A stretch of 64,000 bases of DNA, from assembly GCA_947476465.1 (NCBI GenBank), contig CANJQN010000003.1:1-64000 (forward strand), written 5' to 3'. The stretch comes from Comamonadaceae bacterium. GTDB taxonomy: Bacteria; Pseudomonadota; Gammaproteobacteria; Burkholderiales; Burkholderiaceae_C. The notes below the pieces were generated by a model, which saw only the letters and a list, made by a program, of their open reading frames with translations, was not told the DNA's origin and did not search any database. This document shows positions 21,932 through 30,739 of this stretch, piece by piece; the first letter of the stretch is position 1; the number at the start of each line of letters is the position of its first letter. The position numbers were made by a program, and so were the translations under genes.

Positions 21932-22034
21932 AAGTGTGTAACTTCAATTTGCTTAAGTCGTTGATTAAGAAGAGAATTAGGAAATGAAATTTGCTAACAA
22001 ATTCTGTCGCGACTTACACAAAAGTTACACACTT
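21932..22034. repeat. 13-bp perfect inverted repeat, including TTACACA copy 2
   Basis: AAGTGTGTAACTT (21932-21944) and AAGTTACACACTT (22022-22034) are perfect reverse complements about 77 nt apart. The right arm is part of ACTTACACAAAAGTTACACAC (22012-22032). The structure begins 19 nt after the DUF2306 stop, the place where a recombination site would lie in a mobile cassette, but the integron core GTTRRRY is not present. Confidence 0.6.
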
Positions 22035-22141
22035 GGTTTTGGATTGCTTGAAACCCGCATAAACACTGAGTTTTTTGACAGAGTAACTACGGAGTGGGAG
22101 TAGGATTTATCTGCTTTGGCGTTGATTTGCATAGGTTTTTT

Positions 22142-22162
22142 ACTTACACAAAAGTTTCACAC
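22142..22162. repeat. TTACACA element, copy 3
   Basis: ACTTACACAAAAGTTTCACAC at 22142-22162 differs by one base from the copy at 22012-22032. It ends 30 nt before the GTG start of the next gene. Confidence 0.6.
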
Positions 22163-22191
22163 GTCTTGTAAGTGTTTTTATTGGGCATTGA

Positions 22192-22782
22192 GTGACAAAA
22201 CTTCTAGTTATTTTATTCCTCCTATCTGCAAATGTAGCCTGGGCACAAGATCAAGTGCTTATAGATCGGCTCAAGCAAGGGGGGCTTAACATTTTTTTTA
22301 GGCATGCCATCACCCCTGGCAATGATCCATCTAAATTTAATCCGCCAAGCGAACGCCCTAATGATTGCTCTTCTGGATCACGTCAACTTAATGATGAGGG
22401 AAGAGAGCAAAGTAGACGTATTGGTATGAGAATAAGAGAGCTCGATATCCCAATTGGAGAGGTTTATTCGAGTAGTTTTTGTCGATGCGAAGAAACAGCA
22501 AAGTTGGCATTTGATAGATTCACGACTGTTGAATGGTTGTTGGTTAAACCAGGAACATTTCAATCGAAACTAGACAGAGAACTCAGCTCTGTACCCAGCA
22601 CCGGATTTTTTAAAAGAACTCCAACTGGGAAAAATAATGTATTCGTAGGACACGCGGTCACGTTCTTGCCTGGGACTCTAAGTGGCGAGTTGTCCTTGGT
22701 TAGATCGTTGGCTGAGGGTGAAGCATTAATTATTGAACCTGGTACTCCCCCTAGGAAATTAGGGAGAATCAAGTTCTTTTAA
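22192..22782 (+). CDS. Secreted histidine-phosphatase-like protein (foreign composition)
   Basis: A 196-residue protein with a signal peptide (MTKLLVILFLLSANVAWA) and the layout of the histidine phosphatase superfamily: a catalytic-His region FFRHAITPG at about 35, a mid segment LDIPIGEVYSSSFCRCEETA, and a second His near VFVGHAVTF. In most family members the first motif is RHG; here it is RHA, as in some lipopolysaccharide or polyphosphate phosphatase relatives. The start is a GTG at 22192. Low GC and A/T-ending codons mark it as acquired together with the DUF2306 gene. Substrate unknown. Confidence 0.75.
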   Translation: MTKLLVILFLLSANVAWAQDQVLIDRLKQGGLNIFFRHAITPGNDPSKFNPPSERPNDCSSGSRQLNDEGREQSRRIGMRIRELDIPIGEVYSSSFCRCEETAKLAFDRFTTVEWLLVKPGTFQSKLDRELSSVPSTGFFKRTPTGKNNVFVGHAVTFLPGTLSGELSLVRSLAEGEALIIEPGTPPRKLGRIKFF

Positions 22783-22967
22783 GATATAAGCTGAGCGAGC
22801 TTGTATTTCCGCATAGGAAATTTTAATAAATCATCTGAAAAATCTTTAATTTGAGTAGAATGGCCTATTGATATCGCATGGCCTTTGGATTTGCGGTGCT
22901 TGGGTCCGCTGGGGATGCGCACGCAGGTTCTGGCACCGCGGTCGAAACTTTCCTTTAGGAGACACAC

Positions 22968-23867
22968 ATGAAACCTACGGCTCAGCTACGCAGCCTATTG
23001 AGCAAGGGCCTGGCATCCGCTCCCGGCGCCCATGATGGACTGTCTGCATTGCTTGTCGAACGCGCCGGCTTTCCGGCCGTGTACCTCGGTACTGGCGCGT
23101 TGTCTGCAAGCGTTTTCGCCCGGCCAGATGTCGAACTGACGACGCTCACGGAACTGATGCTCGTCGTCAAGGCAATTTGCGACAGAGTCGCCATTCCGGT
23201 CATCGTCGATGCGGACACTGGTTTCGGTGGCATCCACAATGTCATCCGGACGGTTCGCGAAATGGAGGACGCAGGTGTTGCCGCGATCCACCTGGAGGAC
23301 CAACCAGTACCCAAGCGTTGCGGCTATTTTGAGGGCGGCGCGCTCCTGCCTATACAGGAGATGTGCGACAAGATTGACGCCGCGATCAATGCGCGCCGTG
23401 ATCCCGACTTCCTCATCATCGCGCGTGTAGACGGGGGTTTCATCACTGACTTCGATGAAGCGATCGCGCGTGCGAAGGCTTACCAGGCCGCCGGGGCTGA
23501 CATGGTCTTCGTCAATGGAATGAAGACCCTGGCGCAGGCCAGGCGCGTCATTGACGAGGCTCCGGGGATGCACTTGTATAACGTGTCCGGCAGCGATCTT
23601 GCCCCCTTTCTTTCTGCGACGGAAATCGAAGCGCTGGGCTACCGGCTCGCCATCTATCCGCTCCATTCCATGCGCCTGATCACCAAGGCGATGCAGCACA
23701 TGTACTCGGAACTCAAGAGAACCGGCACGATTGAGCAGTTCCTCCCCGAGGAGATCACGTTCCCGCAGTACCAGGAACTCACCGGCGCCACCGCCGCCCT
23801 GGCCCTTGAGTCAAAGTACGTGAACCGAACAGTGGCCGCACCTACGGAAAAGGAACGCCGGCAATGA
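22968..23867 (+). CDS. Isocitrate lyase/PEP mutase family lyase
   Basis: A 299-residue TIM-barrel enzyme of the isocitrate lyase/PEP mutase superfamily. The metal-binding segment IVDADTGFGG and the gating loop with PKRCGYFEGG are visible; the KRCG cysteine indicates a carbon-carbon lyase such as 2-methylisocitrate lyase or a dimethylmalate/oxaloacetate-type lyase rather than a phosphonate mutase. A TTTAGGAG ribosome site precedes the ATG. It overlaps hyuA by ATGA and is first in a four-gene operon, so it probably cleaves or produces a hydroxy-dicarboxylate linked to the HyuAB reaction (inference). Confidence 0.88.
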   Translation: MKPTAQLRSLLSKGLASAPGAHDGLSALLVERAGFPAVYLGTGALSASVFARPDVELTTLTELMLVVKAICDRVAIPVIVDADTGFGGIHNVIRTVREMEDAGVAAIHLEDQPVPKRCGYFEGGALLPIQEMCDKIDAAINARRDPDFLIIARVDGGFITDFDEAIARAKAYQAAGADMVFVNGMKTLAQARRVIDEAPGMHLYNVSGSDLAPFLSATEIEALGYRLAIYPLHSMRLITKAMQHMYSELKRTGTIEQFLPEEITFPQYQELTGATAALALESKYVNRTVAAPTEKERRQ

Positions 23868-25945
23868 CAGAGAGGTTCCGTCTGGCCGCCGACATCGGTG
23901 GCACTTTCACGGATCTCGTGCTCAGTTCCGACTCGGGTTTTTGCGCCACCAGGAAAGTTCTCTCCACACCCGGCCAATACTGGCGCGCGGTTGTCGACGG
24001 GCTGCTTTCGATGCTGCGCGAGCTCAACGTGGGCGCCGAACAGCTGGTGGAAATCTGCCACGCCACGACCGTGGCGACAAACACCGTGCTCGAGCGCAGC
24101 GGCCCTCGAACGGGCCTTATCACGACGCAGGGATTTCGAGACGTGCTCGAGTTGCGGCGCATGCGGTTTCCGGATACCTACAACCTTTTCTGGGAAAAGC
24201 CGGTGCCGCTCGTTGAACGGCAGCTGCGTCTGGAAGTCGGCGAACGGATCAACGCGAAGGGACATGTCATCAAGGCATTGGATGAGGGCGACGCCCTGGC
24301 CGTCGTCCGGCGTCTCGTCGAGGAAGAAGACGTGGAGACGATCGCCGTCTCGCTCATCAACTCCCCCGTCAATGGCGTCCACGAGCGGGCCCTCCAGCGT
24401 TTGATAGCGAAGCATTTCCCCCAGGTGTTTGTTTCGCTCTCTTGCGAAGTGCTGCCCCAGTTGCGCGAATACGAGCGCACCAGCACGACGGTGCTCAATG
24501 CGTACCTGCGGCCGACGCTTTCCCGCTATCTGCAGCAGATGGTCGCGGAATTGAAGTCCCGTGGGTTCAGCGCTCCGGTCTATGTCATGCATTCTGGGGG
24601 CGGCATCATGTCGGTAGACGCCGCCATCCGGTTTCCGGTCCACGTGCTCGAATCGGGTCCGGCGGCGGGCATCATGGGCGCGGCTGCGCTCATCGGGGAG
24701 GACGCCGCGGCGGCGGTGACGTTCGACATGGGTGGGACCACGGCGAAGGCCGCGCTGGTCGAGGGCGGCAGACCCTTCAAGGCCCACGAGTTCGAAGTCG
24801 GCGCGCCCATCTCTGTCGCAAGCCGTGTCCTCAAGGGCGGCGGCTACCTGGTCCGGGTGGCCGCCATTGACGTGGCGGAGGTCGGCGCAGGTGGCGGCAG
24901 CATCGCGGCGATCGATGCCGGAGGCGCCCTCGTGGTGGGGCCGCGCAGCGCGGGAGCCCTGCCGGGACCCGCCTGCTATGGCAATGGCGGATCGGAGCCA
25001 ACGGTGACCGACGCCAACCTGTTGCTCGGCTATCTGGGGGCGCAGGGGTTCATGGGTGGTGAGATGCCGCTTGTGCGGGCGCGCGCCGAAGCCGCTGTTG
25101 CCCCCCTTGCCGACGCGGCGCGGCGCCAGCCGGTCGAGGTGGCCTACGGGATCCGCCAGGTGGCGGTACACACCATGGCGCGCGCAGTGCACTCCGTGTC
25201 CACGGAGCGTGGGCGGGATGTGCGCAAGATGGCCTTGGTCGCTTTCGGGGGCAACGGCCCGCTGCACGCGGCGGCGCTGGCCGAAACACTGGGCATCGCG
25301 CGGATTTTGGTCCCCGCCTCAGCGGGGGTCTTTTCGGCGCTCGGCCTGCTTTACAGCGACAACGAGCGCACGTTCATGCATTCGTTTCAGGCCGATCTCG
25401 GCACGCTCGGTGTCGCCGCCCTGGCGAACGCCTTCGAGGGGCCGTCGCAGGAAGCCCGCGACGCAGTGGCCCACGAGCGGCCCAATGTCGAGATCACGCT
25501 CGATTGGTTTGCCGACCTGCGCTACAGGGGGCAGACCTTCGAACTGCGGATTGCCCTGCAGGCGCCCGGGCAGCAATCGCTGCCTGAGATTCGCGCGGCT
25601 TTCGAGCATGAATACCGCCGCACCTATGGCCACGACCAGCCCGATGCCCATGTACAGATCGTGAATGTCGGCTGCGTCGCCCGGGCACGCGTCGAGCGCC
25701 CCAGGCTCGCGCATGGGCACGGCGCCGCTGGCCACGCTGCACCCGAGGATTCTCGCCAAGTCTATTTTTCCGCGCAGACGGGCTTTGTGCGCGTGCCGGT
25801 TGCCACTTCGCGTGCAGCACTGGGAGAAGGCAGCCGCACGGGTCCCCTGTTGATTGATGAATATGACACCACGACGGTGGTGCCGCCCGGCTGGCGCGTT
25901 TCGCTGGTTGCGGCCAATCTTGTGCTTGAGCGGATCGGGGGCTAA
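23864..25945 (+). CDS. hyuA: Hydantoinase/oxoprolinase family subunit A
   Basis: A 693-residue ATP-binding subunit of the hydantoinase A/oxoprolinase family, which includes N-methylhydantoinase, 5-oxoprolinase and acetone/acetophenone carboxylase subunits. The N-terminal actin-like motif RLAADIGGTFTDLVL and the second phosphate motif AAVTFDMGGTTAKAALVEGG are intact, as is ARAVHSVSTERGRDVRK. It overlaps the upstream lyase gene and is followed by hyuB after 2 nt, so the two chains should form an ATP-dependent amidohydrolase or carboxylase. No third small carboxylase subunit gene is present, which favours a hydrolase. Actual substrate unknown. Confidence 0.9.
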   Translation: MTERFRLAADIGGTFTDLVLSSDSGFCATRKVLSTPGQYWRAVVDGLLSMLRELNVGAEQLVEICHATTVATNTVLERSGPRTGLITTQGFRDVLELRRMRFPDTYNLFWEKPVPLVERQLRLEVGERINAKGHVIKALDEGDALAVVRRLVEEEDVETIAVSLINSPVNGVHERALQRLIAKHFPQVFVSLSCEVLPQLREYERTSTTVLNAYLRPTLSRYLQQMVAELKSRGFSAPVYVMHSGGGIMSVDAAIRFPVHVLESGPAAGIMGAAALIGEDAAAAVTFDMGGTTAKAALVEGGRPFKAHEFEVGAPISVASRVLKGGGYLVRVAAIDVAEVGAGGGSIAAIDAGGALVVGPRSAGALPGPACYGNGGSEPTVTDANLLLGYLGAQGFMGGEMPLVRARAEAAVAPLADAARRQPVEVAYGIRQVAVHTMARAVHSVSTERGRDVRKMALVAFGGNGPLHAAALAETLGIARILVPASAGVFSALGLLYSDNERTFMHSFQADLGTLGVAALANAFEGPSQEARDAVAHERPNVEITLDWFADLRYRGQTFELRIALQAPGQQSLPEIRAAFEHEYRRTYGHDQPDAHVQIVNVGCVARARVERPRLAHGHGAAGHAAPEDSRQVYFSAQTGFVRVPVATSRAALGEGSRTGPLLIDEYDTTTVVPPGWRVSLVAANLVLERIGG

Positions 25946-25947
25946 AG

Positions 25948-27699
25948 ATGGATCCCATAAGCTTTACGCTGGTGCGCAGCAGCCTGGAATTGATCGTCGA
26001 CGAAATGACGCTCACCATGGTGCGCACTGCCTATTCGGGCAATATTCGCGAAGCCATGGACTTCTCCGCCGCGATTTGCAGCGGCACTGGCGAGATGGTC
26101 GCGCAAGGCCCTTGCCTGGCCGTGCACCTTGGCTCCATACCGGCGGCCATGGAAGCAGTCCAGCAGAGGTTTGGCGGCGAAATGGCGGCAGGCGACGTCT
26201 ACATGCTGAACGACCCGTACTGCGGCGGCATGCACCTGCCCGACATCTTCCTGATCAAGCCGCTCTATGGCTCGGACGGCATATTGGCCTATCTGGTGAT
26301 CGTCGCCGACCATGTTGACGTCGGCGGCAGCACCCTGGGAAGCCGCAGCGTGCTGAGCCAGGAGATATACGCTGAAGGGCTCAGGATTCCGCCGGTACGC
26401 CTGCAGCAACAGGGCAAGGACGTCACCGACGTCTGGGCCATCCTGCGGCAAAACACGCGCCTGCCCCACATGGTGCTGGGAGACATACGGTCGTGCCTTT
26501 CCGCGTTCCATTCGGCCGAGCAGCTGCTGCGCAAGACGGTGGCCGAGTACGGCGAGCCGGTGCTCACGCAGTTTTTCTCCGATTCGCTCACCTACTCGGA
26601 GCGATTGCTGCGCGAGTGCATTCGCGAGTTCCCGGACGGGCACTACCGCTTCACCGACTGGCTCGACGACAGCATCACGGCGCCGGAGCCGGTGCGCATC
26701 GAGGTGAGCCTGGAGGTCCGCGGCGACGAACTGTATTTTGATTTCGCCGGTTCATCCAAGCAGATCAAGGCTTCCATCAACAGCACGCTGTCGTTCACCC
26801 AGTCGTCGGTATACGCCGCAGTGCGCACGCTGCTGCCAGGTTCCGTGCCGAACAACGCCGGACTGTTCCGCCCGATTCATGTCAGCGCCCCGCCGGGCAC
26901 CGTGGTGCACGCCCAGGAGCCCGCGCCGGTCGCCCAGCGCGGCGTGACCGGCTCGCGGGTGATAGACGCCACCCTGGGCGTGCTGGCGCAGGTAGCGCCG
27001 CAGCGGATCCCCGCCGCCAGCGAAGGTGGCATTTCCAGCGTTCGGATTACCGGCCGTGCGGCGGACGGGCGCGCCTTCGTCATCTGGGATTCGATGGTGG
27101 GAACCTGGGGTGGCCGGCCTGACCGCGATGGTGTTGATGGCTGTTCCAACTTCGCCATGAACGTGGCCAACGCATCGGTGGAAATCATCGAATCCGAATA
27201 CCCGGTACTCATCCACCAATACGGCCTGCGGCCAGACTCCGGCGGTGCTGGCAAGTACCGCGGCGGGCTGGGCATCCGCCGCGAATGGGAATTGCTCGAG
27301 GGCGAAGCAACCTTCGTGATGCGCTCGGACAGGGCGCGCACCGCGCCCTGGGGGTTGGCTGGCGGAAAGCCGGGCGCGCGCTCCAGCAGCGTGCTCAACC
27401 CCCAAGGCGAAGCGCGGATCCTTGCGTCGAAGTTCGAACTCCAGATCAAGCGCGGCGACCGGGTGCTGCACGAACAGGCTGCGGGCGGGGGGCACGGCGA
27501 TGCCTTCGCGAGAGACCCTCAGGCCGTCTGGCGCGACTGGAAAAATGGCAAGATTTCGGTGGAGCACGCCGCCCAGGCGTACGGCGTCATCATTCGGGAC
27601 GCAGCAGTGGATTGCGGTGCGACCCAAAAAATGCGGGAGTCAGTAGCGCAGCCAGCCGACCCGACGGAAAATCGAGTGACGCCCGACGGCCAAGCTTGA
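25948..27699 (+). CDS. hyuB: Hydantoinase/oxoprolinase family subunit B
   Basis: A 583-residue partner of HyuA. Typical segments are YSGNIREAMDFSAAICSGTG, the metal-region HLGSIPAAM, NDPYCGGMHLPDIFLI, and the Gly-rich C-terminal run GLRPDSGGAGKYRGGLGIRR. The two proteins together hydrolyse cyclic amides or carboxylate ketones at the cost of ATP in characterised members. It starts 2 nt after the hyuA stop and is followed by a Bug receptor gene 42 nt downstream, suggesting uptake and breakdown of one compound class. Confidence 0.9.
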   Translation: MDPISFTLVRSSLELIVDEMTLTMVRTAYSGNIREAMDFSAAICSGTGEMVAQGPCLAVHLGSIPAAMEAVQQRFGGEMAAGDVYMLNDPYCGGMHLPDIFLIKPLYGSDGILAYLVIVADHVDVGGSTLGSRSVLSQEIYAEGLRIPPVRLQQQGKDVTDVWAILRQNTRLPHMVLGDIRSCLSAFHSAEQLLRKTVAEYGEPVLTQFFSDSLTYSERLLRECIREFPDGHYRFTDWLDDSITAPEPVRIEVSLEVRGDELYFDFAGSSKQIKASINSTLSFTQSSVYAAVRTLLPGSVPNNAGLFRPIHVSAPPGTVVHAQEPAPVAQRGVTGSRVIDATLGVLAQVAPQRIPAASEGGISSVRITGRAADGRAFVIWDSMVGTWGGRPDRDGVDGCSNFAMNVANASVEIIESEYPVLIHQYGLRPDSGGAGKYRGGLGIRREWELLEGEATFVMRSDRARTAPWGLAGGKPGARSSSVLNPQGEARILASKFELQIKRGDRVLHEQAAGGGHGDAFARDPQAVWRDWKNGKISVEHAAQAYGVIIRDAAVDCGATQKMRESVAQPADPTENRVTPDGQA

Positions 27700-27741
27700 C
27701 ATCATGAGTGTTATTTAGCCAACGTGAAGGAGACCGTCATC

Positions 27742-28857
27742 ATGAATAGCAGACTTACCGCGCGCGTGGTCAGCGTCGCGCGGACCGCGACTCCCATGCA
27801 GCTCGTCGCCCGCATCCGGGACAGACTGGGCCGCTGTATGAAACCGCCAGGTGTTGCCGAACCCATGCGGCGGCAACGTGAAAAGCTGGCCTTGAATCTG
27901 ACCCGCCTGGTCATGGCGTGCGGCGTTGCATTGACCGTGTTGCCGGCCGCCGCGCAAGAGTTCCCCACACGCGGCCCAGTCAAGGTCGTCGTCGGTTTCA
28001 CCCCGGGCGGCGGAGCGGACATATTCGCGCGCATCATTTCCGAGAAGATGGCGGGGCTGCTCGGGCAGACCTTCGTGGTTGAAAACAAGCCCGGTGCCAA
28101 CGGCAACCTGGCGGCGAACCAGGTGGCTAAATCTCCGGCGGATGGCTATACCCTGTTGTTCGTGGCGAACACGCACGTGTCGAACGGCGATCTGTACACC
28201 AATCTGCCATATGACCCGATGAAGGATCTGGTGCCGGTGAGCCTGGGCATGTCCATGCCGCTGCTACTGGTGGCGTCGCCATCGTTCCCCCCCACCAATG
28301 TGCCGGAAATGCTGGCTTTGGCCAAGGCGTCGCCTGGCAAGGTGACGTATGCCACGCCCGGCAGGGGGGCTCCGGTCCACCTGATCGGAGAGATGTTCAA
28401 GAGCCTTGCAGGCGTGAACATCCAGATGGTCCACTACAAAGGCGCCACGCCGGCCCAGGCCGACGTGATGGGCGGCCACGTCAACATGCAGATTGCCACG
28501 TTCGCGCAGGCCCTGCCGCAGGTCGCGGCCGGGAAGCTCAAGGTTTTGGCGCAGACGGGCCTGACCCGGTCCGCGCAGGCGCCGAACATTCCCACTATCG
28601 CGGAAGCCGGCATCCCCGGCTTCCATGCAGACGCCTGGTTCGCCATGGTCGCGCCCGCCAATGTGCCTGCACCGATCATTGCGCGCCTGAACCAGGTGAT
28701 GAATCAGGTGTTATCCAATCCTGAGATGACTGCGCGGCTGCGCTCGCTCGGTGCGGAGGCGATGGGCGGGACGCCCGAGCAGGCCGCCACCCTCATGAGA
28801 TCGGACCAGCTCAAATGGCGCAGGGTGATCAAGGAGGTCGGAATCACGGCCGAGTGA
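27742..28857 (+). CDS. Bug/TTT-type periplasmic substrate-binding protein
   Basis: A member of the Bordetella uptake gene (tripartite tricarboxylate transporter) receptor family: GPVKVVVGFTPGGGADIFAR, ENKPGANGNLAANQVAK and PADGYTLLF follow one another in family order. I start at the ATG at 27742, preceded by AAGGAGA; this gives 371 residues and an unusually long, basic stretch (about 45 residues) before the hydrophobic signal core LVMACGVALTVLPAAAQ, so a later start at 27865 is possible. It is last in the lyase-hyuAB operon and probably captures the pathway substrate. No TctA/TctB genes accompany it. Confidence 0.9.
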   Translation: MNSRLTARVVSVARTATPMQLVARIRDRLGRCMKPPGVAEPMRRQREKLALNLTRLVMACGVALTVLPAAAQEFPTRGPVKVVVGFTPGGGADIFARIISEKMAGLLGQTFVVENKPGANGNLAANQVAKSPADGYTLLFVANTHVSNGDLYTNLPYDPMKDLVPVSLGMSMPLLLVASPSFPPTNVPEMLALAKASPGKVTYATPGRGAPVHLIGEMFKSLAGVNIQMVHYKGATPAQADVMGGHVNMQIATFAQALPQVAAGKLKVLAQTGLTRSAQAPNIPTIAEAGIPGFHADAWFAMVAPANVPAPIIARLNQVMNQVLSNPEMTARLRSLGAEAMGGTPEQAATLMRSDQLKWRRVIKEVGITAE

Positions 28858-29003
28858 CCGGGTTGCCTTCGGGTTTGAGCTGCGCAGTGCGTCCGGCCCA
28901 GCGCGGCTGGATCAATCGGCGGTCAAGGAGCGTGAATGCCGCTCCGGTCGACGGCAGGCGTGAGGCGGCACAGTGATGCCAGTTACGACTCGGGCCATCC
29001 GAG

Positions 29004-29780
29004 TCAGGCGCGCAGTGCCACCTCACCCAGGTGCTCGACGCGAGCGACCGCCATTGCTCCTGGCGCAATGGTTGTCGGGAGGATGCGTGCACCGGTCAAG
29101 ATGGCGTCTGTGCGCCTGAGCGGGCGGCCACGATCGCGGGCGTGATTGGCCAGCCAGACCAGGCTGTCGATCATCGTCGCCAGGGGGGTGCCTTCACTGG
29201 CCTGAGCCACGCTCTGGCCATCGACGAGCAAATCCATGCGCAGACGGCCCAGATCCAGCGCCTGCCATGCTGCGGTGCCGGGCCCGAGCACCAGGGCGGC
29301 ATTGCTCTGGAGGTCCGCGACGCCGCAGATGTCTGGCAACTGGTCCTTGTGCCTCAACCGCGAAGAAACGACTTCAAACGCCGGATGCAAGGCGGCAATC
29401 GCACCACGGATATCGTCAGCCGTGAACGTTGCGGGGCCGGCCAGGTCGTGTGCGAAGGTCACCGCCAACTCGACCTCGACCTGCAGCGCCGTGCCCAGAG
29501 GCGCCTGCCACGCCGCTGGCGAGGCGAAGATGCGCTCACGTGCGATCGGCGCGCAGCCTGGTTCTCGATCCGGCCGCGCAGGGCTGACTTTCCAGCCGCC
29601 GTGTCCGCCCAGCGCGTCGACGAGCACGTCTTGCAGATGCCAGGCCTCAGCCAACGTCGTCGGCCGGCCTTCCTGCGTGACATCGTCGAGCAGGCGGCCC
29701 TGTTTGAAGGCTTCGGCCAGTGCCTGTGCCGTGGCGCCCAAGAGCTGCCGGCGCCTGTCGGACAAGGCAGGCGGCTTCAT
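29004..29780 (-). CDS. 2-keto-4-pentenoate hydratase-like protein (FAH superfamily)
   Basis: A 258-residue protein of the MhpD/2-hydroxypenta-2,4-dienoate hydratase type in the fumarylacetoacetate hydrolase superfamily. Seen are a GGWKVSPA substrate-lid region, the metal-ligand segment VEVELAVTF near 100-110, and ALHPAFEVVSSRL. Members hydrate 2-hydroxypentadienoate or decarboxylate oxalocrotonate in meta-cleavage pathways. It overlaps the TauD-type gene by ATGA and is the last gene of a minus-strand operon. Which keto acid it acts on is unknown. Confidence 0.85.
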   Translation of the reverse strand: MKPPALSDRRRQLLGATAQALAEAFKQGRLLDDVTQEGRPTTLAEAWHLQDVLVDALGGHGGWKVSPARPDREPGCAPIARERIFASPAAWQAPLGTALQVEVELAVTFAHDLAGPATFTADDIRGAIAALHPAFEVVSSRLRHKDQLPDICGVADLQSNAALVLGPGTAAWQALDLGRLRMDLLVDGQSVAQASEGTPLATMIDSLVWLANHARDRGRPLRRTDAILTGARILPTTIAPGAMAVARVEHLGEVALRA

Positions 29781-30733
29781 GCCGGGACCTCGTCCAGGGT
29801 AGATGCGAGTCCGCCAACGGTCACCCGGCGAAGGTCGCGCGGATACTTTTGGCTGTCAAAAGCGCGCCCGCGGTGCATGGTGGTTTCGTTGTCCCATATG
29901 ACCAGGTCATGAACCCGCCAGCTGTGCCGGCACACAAACTGTGGCTGGGTGGCGAACTCCACCAGGTCCTGGATGAACAGCAGCGACTCCGGCGTTTGCC
30001 AGCCATGGATGCGGCCGATATGCGAAGACAGGAACAGCGAGAGGCGGCCCGTGCGGCGATGCCGGCGCACCAGCCGCTGGGGCACGGGGGTGCAGCGCAA
30101 GCGCTCGTCGTCCGAGAAATCGGTGAAGCCGATCTTGCCACGCGAGAACAGCATGGAGTGATCGCAGCGCAGCTCGCGCGCCGTGTCCTTCAGGTCGTTG
30201 GGCAGCGCGTCCCAGGCGGCGCGCATGTCCGCGAACTCGGTGTCTCCGCCGACAGGGGGAAGCACTCGCGCATGCAGCATGGAATAGCGGGCCGGCACTG
30301 CCTTGAAGCTGCTGTCGCTGTGCCACAGCAGGTTGCCCAGGCTGGACATGCGATGGCGGTCGTCCGCCGCCATGATGGCGCCCGCCGCGTTCAGGTTCGA
30401 AATGTCATTGATTTGGGCATGGGCAAGGCGCCGGCGGTCCTGGTGCGTTCCGCTGGCGGCGTCTTCGATGGGGCCAAAGCGCGATCCGAGCGCAAACAGT
30501 TTGTCGTCGTCCAGGTGCTGGTCGCGGAACACGAGCACCGCGAAGCTATCCATGGCTCGCTCGATCGCGTCGCGCTGGACGTCCGGCATGCCGGCGTCCA
30601 GTGTGAAGTTTTCAACGATGCCAACGAAGCCGGCGTTCAGGGGCGTCACCCGCAGGTCCACCGAATCATTGTCGCCACGGGGAGCCGGGGCGGGCCTGGC
30701 CATCGGCTTGCTTGAGACGTTCGTGTTCGTCAT
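29777..30733 (-). CDS. TauD/TfdA-family alpha-ketoglutarate dioxygenase
   Basis: A 318-residue non-heme iron dioxygenase. The HxD iron ligands lie in LLWHSDSSFKAVPARYSML, the distal His in WDNETTMHRGRAF and the ketoglutarate-binding Arg in RDLRRVTVGG. WHSDSSF resembles 2,4-dichlorophenoxyacetate dioxygenase-type members more than taurine dioxygenase. Such enzymes hydroxylate a substrate carbon and release an alcohol, sulfite or ether fragment. It is co-transcribed with two Bug receptors upstream and the hydratase downstream, so it likely opens an imported substrate. Actual substrate unknown. Confidence 0.9.
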   Translation of the reverse strand: MTNTNVSSKPMARPAPAPRGDNDSVDLRVTPLNAGFVGIVENFTLDAGMPDVQRDAIERAMDSFAVLVFRDQHLDDDKLFALGSRFGPIEDAASGTHQDRRRLAHAQINDISNLNAAGAIMAADDRHRMSSLGNLLWHSDSSFKAVPARYSMLHARVLPPVGGDTEFADMRAAWDALPNDLKDTARELRCDHSMLFSRGKIGFTDFSDDERLRCTPVPQRLVRRHRRTGRLSLFLSSHIGRIHGWQTPESLLFIQDLVEFATQPQFVCRHSWRVHDLVIWDNETTMHRGRAFDSQKYPRDLRRVTVGGLASTLDEVPA

Positions 30734-30739
30734 GGACGA

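Noticed and set aside
21435..22162. Integron cassettes with attC sites
   Set aside because: The repeats have the right positions, but the GTTRRRY/RYYYAAC core sites are missing and no integrase gene is in the window.
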